Shown: positions 17,979 to 25,943 of the stretch, piece by piece | How the letters are laid out: each line of letters starts with the position of its first letter | Position numbering within the stretch: position 1 is the first letter of the stretch | NCBI RefSeq assembly: GCF_016405965.1 | Contig: NZ_JAEFCD010000010.1 | Coordinates: 57,350 to 121,349, forward strand | DNA length: 64,000 nucleotides | From: Alteromonas sp. IB21 | GTDB taxonomy: Bacteria; Pseudomonadota; Gammaproteobacteria; Enterobacterales; Alteromonadaceae | Direction of reading: 5' to 3' | The notes under the pieces: model-generated | Seen by the model: the letters and a program-made list of their open reading frames with translations, nothing else | The model's database searches: none | Told to the model about the DNA's origin: nothing | Position numbers and translations under genes: made by a program

Positions 17979-19097
17979 ATGCACGGTTTATCCACATTTC
18001 TCCCTACCACAAAGCCAACATTCGCAACCTTGTTTGCGGTTGCGTTTTGTTTCACCTGCAGCCTTACCTCAGATTTTGTAAAGGCAGAGCAAACAAGTCC
18101 CGCTCATTCCGCGGCAAAAACTAACGCTGCTATTAATAATGCGAAGGCTACCAACGAGCAGTATTCACATAATTATTATGCGCAAACCACTATTGAAGGT
18201 TTATCGGTACCGAATGACGCGGTTTCTTTTTTAACGCTAGGTGACTGGGGCCGCAACGGTCACTTTTATCAAAAACACGTTGCTAAATGGCTAGATGTTG
18301 CAAGCTACCAATTAGATGCCGAATTTATCGCAACCACCGGCGATAACTTCTACGACAATGGCATTGCGTCAATTGACGACCCTTACTGGCTGTCTTCTTA
18401 CGAAAACATTTATCATCAACCTCACCTATTCATCGACTGGTACCCTGTGCTGGGTAACCATGACTATCGAGGTAACTGGCAGGCGCAAATAGATTACAGC
18501 ACTAAGAGTCGACGTTGGGAAATGCCGGCGCAGTATTACAGTAAGACTTTAAAGCTTGACGATGGAAGCTCAGCACTCTTGTTGTTTATCGATACGTCTC
18601 CGCTAAACCCAGACTATGCAGATGAAACTAAATATCGGGAAGCGTATTCACAAGGGGCGTCTGAGCAGCTTTCTTGGATAAATACTATGCTGGCCAAACA
18701 GCAATACGCCTGGAAAGTTGTCATTGGACATCATCCACTTTATTCAAGTGGCAAACGCTACGGTAAAACAGAAGCTATCAAGGACGTACTAGAACCCATT
18801 TTTCACAAACATGGCGTGAACCTTTATATTGCCGGGCACGAGCACGACCTTCAGCACAATCAATTACCCGGGGATGACCTGGTGCACGTAGTATCCGGTG
18901 GCGGCTCAGAAGTGCGCCCCGTTGGTAACTACGACTTTACACAATTCGCAAAATCGACGGGCGGCTTTGTCAGTGTGAGCATTAAAGCTAACAACATCTT
19001 CCTTAATTATATCGATCACAATGGGAAGACGATTTACACCCACACAATCAATAAAGCCAGTACAGCGTCTTCGACGACCACGATTCAGGATCAATAA
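17979..19097 (+). CDS. purple acid phosphatase-like metallophosphoesterase
   Basis: A 372-residue exported protein (signal peptide about 1-36). Metal-binding motifs of the calcineurin-like fold are in order: GDWG near residue 87, GDNFYDNG near 114 (TTGDNFYDNGI), GNHDY near 152, GHHPLY near 249, and GHEHD near 287. The combination GDNFYDxG and GHHPLYS is typical of tartrate-resistant (type 5) purple acid phosphatases. It would remove phosphate from monoesters in the periplasm. Start ATG 17979, with GAGAG upstream. Its stop overlaps the phytase start (TAATG), implying translational coupling. Confidence 0.88.
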   Translation: MHGLSTFLPTTKPTFATLFAVAFCFTCSLTSDFVKAEQTSPAHSAAKTNAAINNAKATNEQYSHNYYAQTTIEGLSVPNDAVSFLTLGDWGRNGHFYQKHVAKWLDVASYQLDAEFIATTGDNFYDNGIASIDDPYWLSSYENIYHQPHLFIDWYPVLGNHDYRGNWQAQIDYSTKSRRWEMPAQYYSKTLKLDDGSSALLLFIDTSPLNPDYADETKYREAYSQGASEQLSWINTMLAKQQYAWKVVIGHHPLYSSGKRYGKTEAIKDVLEPIFHKHGVNLYIAGHEHDLQHNQLPGDDLVHVVSGGGSEVRPVGNYDFTQFAKSTGGFVSVSIKANNIFLNYIDHNGKTIYTHTINKASTASSTTTIQDQ

Positions 19098-21451
19098 TGA
19101 CAATGGATAATCAAAAAACAAAAGCGCTACACCGCGCATTAGCAAAGACCGTAGTTTTTACCGGCGCTCTAACCACACTCTTTAGCTGTGCAGCGCAAGA
19201 TAAAACAGCCTCAAAAACCGAAGCCGAGCCCACCGGCACTGTACTTACCCTTACACACCTCAAAAAAGGTTTTGAGCAAACGCTCTATTACCAAAGCGAT
19301 GATTACTCTTATAAAGACACCCAGGCTAACAGCACAAAAACCTCAGAACCTGAGTCACGAACTTACAATGACACCCATGGCGACCACACGCTTGAGGCAC
19401 GGACTTATAGTGACACCCATGGTAACGACACGCTTGAAGCACGGACTTATAGTGACACCCATGGCAACGACACGCTTGAAGCACGGACTTATAGTGACAC
19501 ACATGGCAACGACACGCTTGAAGTAACGCCCTCAGAAAAAAGTCATTCTTACGAAGACACCCAAGCCATTAACCTTCAAATAAACGAGTATGAAGGCATT
19601 TCGCTAACTAACCGCCTAGGTAAAACTCAATTTATTGAGGGCAGCTTTGCGCTTGCACACGCTGAAGTAATTACTTCAGAAAACAAGCAATGGGTGTCTT
19701 TGGTAGTGTTTAACAACAATACGCAGCATATAGAGGTATATCGCTTGTCTGTTGATACCCTGGACGAGCAGCAACGACTTAGCCAACCGACTAAAGGCTC
19801 AGAAGCATTATGCGCAGCCACTAGTGCTAGCGGAACGCCCCACATTGTAAATGTTGATGCCACTGGCACCCTCAACCAGTATGAACTGCACAATGACCAG
19901 TTTTTACGGCTTCGTAATTTTGCCATAGGCCCAGGAATCAAAAGCTGTAGTGTCGACCTTAACGCGCAAAACATCTATTTGGCGGATGAGTTTGCTGGGG
20001 TTTGGAAGATTGATGCCCACATTGAAAGTGAGCTAGAAAAAACGCTTATTTTTCATGACGCAGATACGCCGGTTGAAGGCGTGAGCACTGTGTCGAACAA
20101 CATCTTACATTCAAACAGCAGCCTTGTTGGCTGGGTGAGCCCGGATAAAAGCGGCGTATGGCTACAAAATCAATGTCATTCTGAATTCATCACCTTGCAG
20201 CACGACCTAAAAGAAAACGCCGAACCCATTAAGCCTGAATTTCTCCACTTGTCCATATCTTCACGTGGGAAAGAGCCAGGTTTTTCACTAATCGTTGACG
20301 ATGACGCATCGGGCAACTTTTACGCGGCAGAACTGCCTATTGAATTGTCTGCTGCTTATTTTAACGGTGGGTGTCTTGCTAATAAAAACGCAACAGTAGC
20401 AAGCAAGAATGACGAGACGGAAAAGCATGCTATGGCGGCCGTCTTTCCATCAGCTGAAACGCAGCCGGTGCAAAACTACGGAGATGCGGCAGACGACCCT
20501 GCTATCTGGGTGAATGCACTGGCCCCTTCGCAAAGCCGCATAGTGGGCACTGATAAAAAAGGCGCGTTGAATACCTATGATCTTTCGGGTAAGCAACATC
20601 AAAGCCTAGCCGTGGGACGAGTCAATAACGTGGACGTTGGGTATAAGGTTGCCGTAAACAGTGTGAACACCGGTGGCCATAAAAAGTTTACCGACATTGC
20701 TGTTGCTTCAAACCGCACACACAACAGTTTGTCTGTTTTCGATATAGATAAAGACGGCAATCTTGCCCATTTAGGCGAGATCAAAACAACGCTTAGCGAC
20801 ATTTACGGGATGTGCCTTTACGTGGATGACGGTATAGCCCATGTGTTTGCGAACGACACCAGTGGTCGCTTCGAGCGATACAAATTATTAATCAACGAAA
20901 ATAAGGTAGTGGAAGGAAAGTTAAGCCAGTCGTTTTCTCTTCTATCACAGCCGGAAGGCTGCGTGGTAGATATCCACACCAATACCGCTTACTTTGGTGA
21001 GGAAGCTGCTGGCATTTGGGCGCTAGATATCAGCTCTATTGATAATACACCTACATTTATTGCAGCAATCACACCGCCAGTTGAAGCTGATATTGAGGGC
21101 TTGGCGCTATTTACCGTCGATGAGCAAAAATATCTTATTGCATCCAGTCAAGGAAATAACAGCTATGCGATCTACGGTATCAACAAACAAGACGCCGGCC
21201 AGCTTACGTTTTTAGGGCTCATACGAATCACTGCCGATGTAAATAATAGAATTGATGGCGTTTCCGAAACCGATGGGCTGGAAGCTACCAACGCCAACTT
21301 AGGTGGTGTTTACAGTGAAGGTCTTTGGGTGGTGCAAGACGGCAGAAACGTCATGCCATCAGAAACACAAAACTTCAAACTAGTCTCTGGCGCGACCTTA
21401 AAAGAAGCGATAAGACGCTTAGCAAACAATACTCGCGAACTGAACAACTAG
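19097..21451 (+). CDS. beta-propeller phytase, two-domain lipoprotein
   Basis: A 784-residue protein. The N-terminus ends with a lipobox-like TLFSCAAQ, so it is probably a lipoprotein anchored after Cys31. Residues 85-145 are a Ser/Thr/His-rich linker made of four copies of a 14-residue repeat. The C-terminal domain (about 455-784) is a beta-propeller phytase: DDPAIWVN, VGTDKKGAL, DIYGMCLY, YFGEEAAGIWAL and DVNNRIDGVSETDGLE are its typical calcium/substrate segments. Residues 160-430 look like a diverged phytase propeller (LADEFAGVWKID), as in dual-domain phytases. It hydrolyses phytate to lower inositol phosphates and phosphate. Last gene of the operon. Confidence 0.88.
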   Translation: MTMDNQKTKALHRALAKTVVFTGALTTLFSCAAQDKTASKTEAEPTGTVLTLTHLKKGFEQTLYYQSDDYSYKDTQANSTKTSEPESRTYNDTHGDHTLEARTYSDTHGNDTLEARTYSDTHGNDTLEARTYSDTHGNDTLEVTPSEKSHSYEDTQAINLQINEYEGISLTNRLGKTQFIEGSFALAHAEVITSENKQWVSLVVFNNNTQHIEVYRLSVDTLDEQQRLSQPTKGSEALCAATSASGTPHIVNVDATGTLNQYELHNDQFLRLRNFAIGPGIKSCSVDLNAQNIYLADEFAGVWKIDAHIESELEKTLIFHDADTPVEGVSTVSNNILHSNSSLVGWVSPDKSGVWLQNQCHSEFITLQHDLKENAEPIKPEFLHLSISSRGKEPGFSLIVDDDASGNFYAAELPIELSAAYFNGGCLANKNATVASKNDETEKHAMAAVFPSAETQPVQNYGDAADDPAIWVNALAPSQSRIVGTDKKGALNTYDLSGKQHQSLAVGRVNNVDVGYKVAVNSVNTGGHKKFTDIAVASNRTHNSLSVFDIDKDGNLAHLGEIKTTLSDIYGMCLYVDDGIAHVFANDTSGRFERYKLLINENKVVEGKLSQSFSLLSQPEGCVVDIHTNTAYFGEEAAGIWALDISSIDNTPTFIAAITPPVEADIEGLALFTVDEQKYLIASSQGNNSYAIYGINKQDAGQLTFLGLIRITADVNNRIDGVSETDGLEATNANLGGVYSEGLWVVQDGRNVMPSETQNFKLVSGATLKEAIRRLANNTRELNN
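19352..19519 (+). repeat. four tandem 42-bp units in the phytase gene
   Basis: Units at 19352-19393, 19394-19435, 19436-19477 and 19478-19519 encode EARTYSDTHGNDTL or a close variant. Units 2-4 are nearly identical; the first has diverged (N and H substitutions). The length is a multiple of three, so copy-number change keeps frame. This is a typical slip-prone linker repeat. Confidence 0.92.
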
Positions 21452-21467
21452 CACGCGCTAATAAAGC

Positions 21468-21497
21468 AGCCAAGGGCGAGTACACTCGTCCTTGGCT
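21468..21497. terminator. 13-bp hairpin between convergent phytase and CBS genes
   Basis: AGCCAAGGGCGAG (21468-21480) pairs with CTCGTCCTTGGCT (21485-21497) with one G-T pair and a four-base loop. It lies in a 64-base gap between convergent genes. There is no strong T-run, so it may need Rho or act as an mRNA end stabiliser. Confidence 0.6.
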
Positions 21498-21515
21498 ACC
21501 TATTTACATCAATTA

Positions 21516-21941
21516 TCAACCTGCGCGACGATACCCATCGTTTAGCTGAACGTCTATTGCCCGCAGCACCGCCGTTCGATTGATACAGCCTAAAAGCACG
21601 CCATCGTCATCGACTACCGGGTAAACCCGGGGCTTTTCTTTTAACAACAACTGCGCCAATTCAATCACCGACATGTAAGGCTTTACAGAAACCACGGGGG
21701 TTTTCATGATTTCCCCTACTCTACAAATTTGCTCGCGGTAATAGCTCGAAGCAATCATTTGAGCAATACAATCTTGCTCAGACAGGAAACCAACGACTTT
21801 ACCTTTGTTATCAATTACCGGGCCACCACTCTGACCGCTGGCTAATAAGGCCTCAACGGCCTGCGCGACAGGCATATCAACGTTAAGCTTTACTGGGTGA
21901 GTGTTCATATAATCACTGACTTGCAACGATTCCATTTTCAT
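21516..21941 (-). CDS. tandem CBS-domain protein
   Basis: A 141-residue protein composed of two CBS domains (about residues 8-62 and 75-130). The first holds NVDMPVAQAVEALLASGQSGGPVIDNKGKVVGFLSEQDC; the second VVSVKPYMSVIELAQLL...YPVVDDDGVLLGCINRTAVL. Paired CBS domains usually bind adenosine nucleotides and regulate a partner. No enzyme domain is attached and no partner gene is adjacent, so the role is unknown. Monocistronic. Confidence 0.85.
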   Translation of the reverse strand: MKMESLQVSDYMNTHPVKLNVDMPVAQAVEALLASGQSGGPVIDNKGKVVGFLSEQDCIAQMIASSYYREQICRVGEIMKTPVVSVKPYMSVIELAQLLLKEKPRVYPVVDDDGVLLGCINRTAVLRAIDVQLNDGYRRAG

Positions 21942-22097
21942 TCTCCAGCCGCGGCGCCTACTTTGACCGACACTGCTAACTATTGGCGATACGGCACTTT
22001 AATTATTTTTAAGTATACGTGAAAGCAATTTCCCCCACTCTTAAAGACTAGTCCTTTACTGAACGACAAGCCAGCACATTTAACATAAAAATAACAA

Positions 22098-23162
22098 CTA
22101 GTTCTTATAGATAGCTACGGTTATTTTTCCCTCGGTATCTATGCTAGCGCGGTACATACCAGCTGAGTTAAATGGCATAGCAATATTACCTTTGTTATCA
22201 ATGGCAATAACGCCACCATCGCCCCCCGCTTCAACTAACACATCGTGAATGACTGTGTTGGCCGCCTCCACTAGCGTTACTTCTTGATATTTCATGCGAG
22301 CACAAATATCAGCTGCCACATGATAACGAATGAAATATTCCCCATGCCCGGTGGCTGAAACAGCGCAGCTCTCGTTGTCAGCATAGGTACCTGCGCCAAT
22401 TATCGGTGAGTCCCCTATTCTTCCATAGCGCTTTGCCGTCATGCCGCCGGTTGACGTTCCAGCGACAATATTGCCGTCACTGTCCAATACCACAGCGCCT
22501 ACCGTTCCAAAGCGTTCGTTACCTTGCTGTGAGCCATAACCGTTCGATGCTTGCTCCATTCGCGCCTTCACTCTATCAAGCGCTTCTTTGCGAAACTCTG
22601 TATCAAAAACAGAATTGTCGACCTGCTCAAGGCCATTTTCTCTTGCGTACTCTTCTGCACCGCTACCAGATAGCATCACGTGGGGTGACTCATTCATAAC
22701 CAGTAGCGCAGCTTCAATAGGGCTTCGAATGGTTTTAACACCCGCAACTGCACCTGCGTTTTTGCTGCCGCCGTGCATGATAGAGGCGTCGAGTTCGTGT
22801 TCGCCGTCAAAGGTATACACTGCTCCAATGCCCGCATTAAACAAGGGCGAACTTTCAAGTATTTTGATAGTTTCCACCACGGCAACTTCACCTTTTTTGC
22901 CCTCTTGCAAAAGCGCATACCCATGCTTTACCGCTTTTGACAATACCTCTTTGTACGCCGCCTCTTTTTCTGGTGTCATCGACGATTTCAAGATAGTGCC
23001 GGCTCCTCCGTGTATCGCAATCGCTACTTTAGAAGACTTTTGGTCCCCATCTAGAGCCAAGGCATGTCCATTTATCGCAACAGCCGTCATCGCTGCTGCA
23101 CCTAGGGCTACAACGGTTTTGCACAGTCTTTTAACTTGGGTGGAACAATGAATTTTTTTCAA
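22098..23162 (-). CDS. iaaA: isoaspartyl peptidase / L-asparaginase (Ntn-hydrolase), exported
   Basis: A 354-residue type 2 asparaginase family protein with a probable signal peptide (residues 1-36). It hydrolyses isoaspartyl dipeptides and asparagine after autocleavage into alpha and beta chains. The nucleophile Thr220 lies in RFGTVGAVVLD, and GGMTAKRYGRIGDSPIIGAGTYAD is the typical substrate-binding stretch. The N-terminal AIHGGAGT is also typical. Family members are about 310-340 residues, so this is full length plus signal peptide. Symbol given by family resemblance to E. coli IaaA. Confidence 0.88.
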   Translation of the reverse strand: MKKIHCSTQVKRLCKTVVALGAAAMTAVAINGHALALDGDQKSSKVAIAIHGGAGTILKSSMTPEKEAAYKEVLSKAVKHGYALLQEGKKGEVAVVETIKILESSPLFNAGIGAVYTFDGEHELDASIMHGGSKNAGAVAGVKTIRSPIEAALLVMNESPHVMLSGSGAEEYARENGLEQVDNSVFDTEFRKEALDRVKARMEQASNGYGSQQGNERFGTVGAVVLDSDGNIVAGTSTGGMTAKRYGRIGDSPIIGAGTYADNESCAVSATGHGEYFIRYHVAADICARMKYQEVTLVEAANTVIHDVLVEAGGDGGVIAIDNKGNIAMPFNSAGMYRASIDTEGKITVAIYKN

Positions 23163-23705
23163 CGTGTGTACTCCCTATCAAAATAAGAACGATTACTTAA
23201 TTTATTGCTTTTAATTTAACGTATCTGAAAACAATGCTTTGAAGCAGTGATGTAATAAAATGGCACAATAATAGAAGACAAGCTAGGTTGTCGCATGGTT
23301 TGAGTCACAGGTGTCGGTGAATGCGTAGATAATCTGATACTGTGCTGTTGAGAAGATAACCATGCGTGAAAAGGATATTTAAACCCGCTTTATCAGCACT
23401 TGTCGGTTTCCAATTTGGCTATATAACCGCCAGTATTTGGTATTGTATTTTACGCAGTGTACACTGCCTTCAATATTTCACTTAGAACACACTTGTGGTT
23501 ATGCATACACCTACATTTTTGTGGCACGTTTTAGAAACCACCACGTATTTAAAGGGCTAGAGCCTAATTCAAAAATGATTCAGCACACCTTCGACACATT
23601 TTTAAAAAATCACCTTTAGATCCAATTCAATACCCACGCACAGTTGAATAATTAACCAATCGCCACTATTCTCTATATGTGTACTATTAATAAGGAAGAA
23701 GACAC
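23163..23705. other. 543-base intergenic region, no gene recognised
   Basis: Between the isoaspartyl peptidase gene and the small exported protein I see no convincing coding region. A 60-codon plus-strand reading (23437-23619) has Cys/His-rich content and no ribosome binding site, so I leave it out. The stretch 23645-23690 is AT-rich and probably contains the promoter of the gene at 23706, whose ribosome binding site is AAGGAAGA before ATG. Confidence 0.5.
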
Positions 23706-24104
23706 ATGAAAACAGTAATCGTGATTGGTGCGTTGTTAATGGCTGGAAGTGTTCAAGCACAGCAGTATGAGGGCCAATACAGTAAGAACCCGTATAACAG
23801 TAAGTCAGTAACAAACCCGTATAGCTCTAACTACAATCCAACGTTAGGCAAAAACGGGAGTGCGCCAAAACTCTATGACAGCCAAGGCAATTACCGTGGC
23901 AAACTGAGTGATAATAAATATAGTGCTGATTCGATATCGAACCCGTATGGTCGATATGGCAGTAAATATTCAGCGGATAGTGTTAATAACCCGTATGGTG
24001 CCGGTAGCGTCTATGATAATGACAGCCCGAACAATCCTTATGGGGATGGATTAGAAGTGTATAGCGATCCATTTAGCGAAACTGATAGTGACGATGGCTG
24101 GTAA
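23706..24104 (+). CDS. small exported protein with NPYG repeats
   Basis: A 132-residue protein with a signal peptide (MKTVIVIGALLMAGSVQAQQ). The mature part repeats short modules ending in NPY or NPYG (SKNPYNS, VTNPYSS, ISNPYGRYG, NNPYGAG, NNPYGDG), many preceded by KYSADS. This resembles a group of small hypothetical proteins in marine bacteria and prophages. Function is unknown. The ribosome binding site AAGGAAGA is 8 bases before ATG. The 3' end overlaps the next small gene by 11 bases, so the two are probably cotranslated. Confidence 0.6.
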   Translation: MKTVIVIGALLMAGSVQAQQYEGQYSKNPYNSKSVTNPYSSNYNPTLGKNGSAPKLYDSQGNYRGKLSDNKYSADSISNPYGRYGSKYSADSVNNPYGAGSVYDNDSPNNPYGDGLEVYSDPFSETDSDDGW

Positions 24105-24213
24105 ATCAAAACTAAAACAATTCGTAGAACACTGGGTAACATGGCGATTTTATTACATAGCTGTATTTTTAATTACCATATTCTCGATTGAGTTCTATTT
24201 GAAAATGAACTGA
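24094..24213 (+). CDS. 39-residue single-pass membrane protein, coupled to the upstream gene
   Basis: ATG 24094 lies inside the end of the preceding gene, in another frame. Reading runs to TGA at 24211-24213 and gives MAGKSKLKQFVEHW, then a hydrophobic helix (FYYIAVFLITIFSIEFYL) and KMN. The polar start, single helix and short tail look like a real small membrane protein. A terminator directly follows. No homologue is recognised; the partner may be the NPYG protein. Confidence 0.5.
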   Translation: MAGKSKLKQFVEHWVTWRFYYIAVFLITIFSIEFYLKMN

Positions 24214-24218
24214 AAGGA

Positions 24219-24241
24219 GGCCGCAACTACGCGGCCTTTTT
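24219..24241 (+). terminator. Rho-independent terminator
   Basis: GGCCGC (24219-24224) pairs with GCGGCC (24231-24236), with a T-run at 24237-24241. It ends the two small plus-strand genes. The first minus-strand gene stop follows at 24243. Confidence 0.85.
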
Positions 24242-24242
24242 A

Positions 24243-24542
24243 TTACTCCGTTTCGTACCACTTTTCATTAAACGTGGCTACCGCTGATTTCATCTTGTCT
24301 TCTATGCGCTGAAGTCGTTCTTCACGCTCAACAAACGATAGCGAGTCATCGATTTCAATGCGGTCACGTTGTTTGCGCAATAGCTTCATGCGCTTATCTA
24401 CCGGAGTAGTAGCGCGTGGGGCTTGTTCGTTAGCAGTGCGGAATAGTGGAGTGCTATTTTCTTCAAAATTGACAAGATCATTTTCGTCCAATACACTTTG
24501 TTTGAAATCACCAAGATTTTGTTCGGTAGAGCCTAGACGCAA
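24243..24542 (-). CDS. unrecognised charged protein, start uncertain
   Basis: 99 residues from a TTG at 24542, with no ATG available. Reading upstream in the same frame is open for another 18 codons (KQKRQAFESAATLQ) before a stop, with no good start, so the 5' end may have been lost or frameshifted. The C-terminal half (VDKRMKLLRKQRDRIEIDDSLSF...) is a charged coiled-coil-like helix. It lies near the putative left prophage boundary and may be a disrupted gene. No function can be given. Confidence 0.4.
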   Translation of the reverse strand: MRLGSTEQNLGDFKQSVLDENDLVNFEENSTPLFRTANEQAPRATTPVDKRMKLLRKQRDRIEIDDSLSFVEREERLQRIEDKMKSAVATFNEKWYETE

Positions 24543-24667
24543 TTGGAGCGTAGCCGCCGATTCAAAAGCTTGGCGTTTTTGTTTGTTTGCATATACTTAT
24601 ATAACCCGCCGTTGAAACATTCACGTGATCATCTTAGCCCACCTCAATTACGAAATGCCGTTACTAA

Positions 24668-24696
24668 TTGACAAATAAAATAATTAAAGCTAACTT
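24668..24696 (+). promoter_or_regulatory. promoter for the C4-like RNA and antirepressor
   Basis: TTGACA (24668-24673) is followed by 17 bases and TAACTT (24691-24696). The predicted transcript would carry the structured leader at 24801-24880 and then the BRO-type gene. Confidence 0.5.
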
Positions 24697-24800
24697 AGAT
24701 AACGAGGACTCAAAACCTCTCTAAGCGGTATATTCCAGCCCCGATAGCGTTGGTTTTTTTATGTCAAAAATCTATTAAGTTTGCAGTTAAAAATTTACTA

Positions 24801-24880
24801 TGTCGGGAGGGTGAGGAATAAAACACCCTTTATGGGAAATAACTCCGCGGTCTCTTAGAGCCGTTTTGAGCCTCCCGACA
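24801..24880 (+). ncRNA. C4-like antisense/leader RNA of the antirepressor
   Basis: TGTCGGGAGG (24801-24810) and CCTCCCGACA (24871-24880) form a perfect 10-bp closing stem around two inner hairpins: GGGTG/CACCC, and CGG..CCG around 24848-24863. This layout, immediately before a Bro-N antirepressor-type gene, resembles the C4 RNA of P1/P7, which base-pairs with the antirepressor leader. Here GCCTCC (24870-24875) is complementary to GGAGGC of the gene's ribosome binding site (24914-24919) and TAAAAC (24819-24824) to GTTTTA (24893-24898). Function is inference. Confidence 0.5.
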
Positions 24881-24922
24881 CCACTATGTGGCGTTTTACT
24901 CAAAAAAATCTAAGGAGGCCTT

Positions 24923-25726
24923 ATGCCTTTTCAAGTTATACCATTCAAATTCAAATCAAATGAAGTTCGCACCATCATGCTTAATAATCAGCCTTGGTTT
25001 ATAGCGATGGATGTATCAAATGCCCTCTCCTATACCGACACTCAAGCCATGACAAGAAAGCTTGATGCTGACGAAGTTCAAACCCGACAAATTGTCGGTT
25101 TTGGAAATAGGGGCGCATTGATAATTAATGAATCTGGCCTCTACTCTGCAATTTTACGCAGCCGCAAAAAAGAAGCTAAGCTATTTAAAAAATGGGTGAC
25201 TTCTGAGGTTTTACCCTCTATCCGCGAGCATGGCATCTATACCGACGAAGGAAATCAATTAAACACATTAATAGGCCATACGATAGGAACCGATGGCTTC
25301 CACTGTTTAGCCGCTGTATTGGACGGTAAATTGAGACTTTTACCAAATGATGATCGAAAGCGGATAAAAAACCATATTTGGTCACAAGTTCACAAGGCTT
25401 TTAGTGTGGTTTCTGCGCAAGACATTCCAGCATGTAAACTAGATAGCGCAAGGAATTTTATTGCTTCCTATGCTATCGAAGGTGAATGGCTACCAAAAAC
25501 CAAAAAGTCAGACTGCGTTGAAATAACGCGAGAGCAGGCTCATAAAATCCATTTGCTTGTCACTCACTCAAGTTTTTTCCATAAGCGCTGGCATGAGGGC
25601 ATAAGTGAAGGAGTGAAAGCAATTAACAGGGATCTTTGGGCTAACACTTATGAGCATGTTGAGTCTCTTGCAAGAGCAAGCAAAGGCTTGAGTGAAAGCT
25701 TACATCATCAAAATTTGATAAATTAA
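24923..25726 (+). CDS. BRO-family antirepressor-like protein
   Basis: A 267-residue protein with an N-terminal Bro-N domain (about residues 5-112): VRTIMLNNQPWFIAMDVSNAL, then LYSAILRSRKKEAKLFKKWVTSEVLPSIREHG. Bro-N proteins in phages are antirepressors or DNA-binding regulators of the lytic switch. The C-terminal part (about 120-267) is not recognised and could be the effector domain. The start has the strong ribosome binding site AAGGAGG about 5 bases upstream. It lies behind a structured leader (C4-like) and is followed by a terminator. Confidence 0.8.
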   Translation: MPFQVIPFKFKSNEVRTIMLNNQPWFIAMDVSNALSYTDTQAMTRKLDADEVQTRQIVGFGNRGALIINESGLYSAILRSRKKEAKLFKKWVTSEVLPSIREHGIYTDEGNQLNTLIGHTIGTDGFHCLAAVLDGKLRLLPNDDRKRIKNHIWSQVHKAFSVVSAQDIPACKLDSARNFIASYAIEGEWLPKTKKSDCVEITREQAHKIHLLVTHSSFFHKRWHEGISEGVKAINRDLWANTYEHVESLARASKGLSESLHHQNLIN

Positions 25727-25750
25727 GTGCAACAAATCTTAATTAGAGCA

Positions 25751-25785
25751 AATTGAGCCTGTTTTTTATTAATGGGCTCAATTTT
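25751..25785 (+). terminator. Rho-independent terminator after BRO gene
   Basis: AATTGAGCC (25751-25759) pairs with GGCTCAATT (25775-25783), followed by a short T-run. It separates the antirepressor unit from the following accessory genes. Confidence 0.75.
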
Positions 25786-25943
25786 ACTGGCATTCATTTT
25801 TTATTGTTTTAAATGTCACCTTTACTATTGAACCCCCTCTTGAACAATGCTTTAATTGTTGCTTAATATATGTACTAACTGCTTTTTGCTTCCATATACA
25901 AAAACCAATTGGCGCGGAAGGCTCATTAACAAAGTGAGCACTT

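Noticed and set aside
19188..19526. 112-codon frame overlapping the phytase gene
   Set aside because: It is the shifted frame of the 42-bp tandem repeat and gives a repeated, meaningless peptide.
23437..23619. 60-codon plus-strand reading in the 23.2-23.7 kb gap
   Set aside because: No ribosome binding site; composition unlike coding sequence of neighbours.
24700..24770. Possible terminator with T-run near 24746
   Set aside because: The preceding stem is weak and mismatched, so not called.
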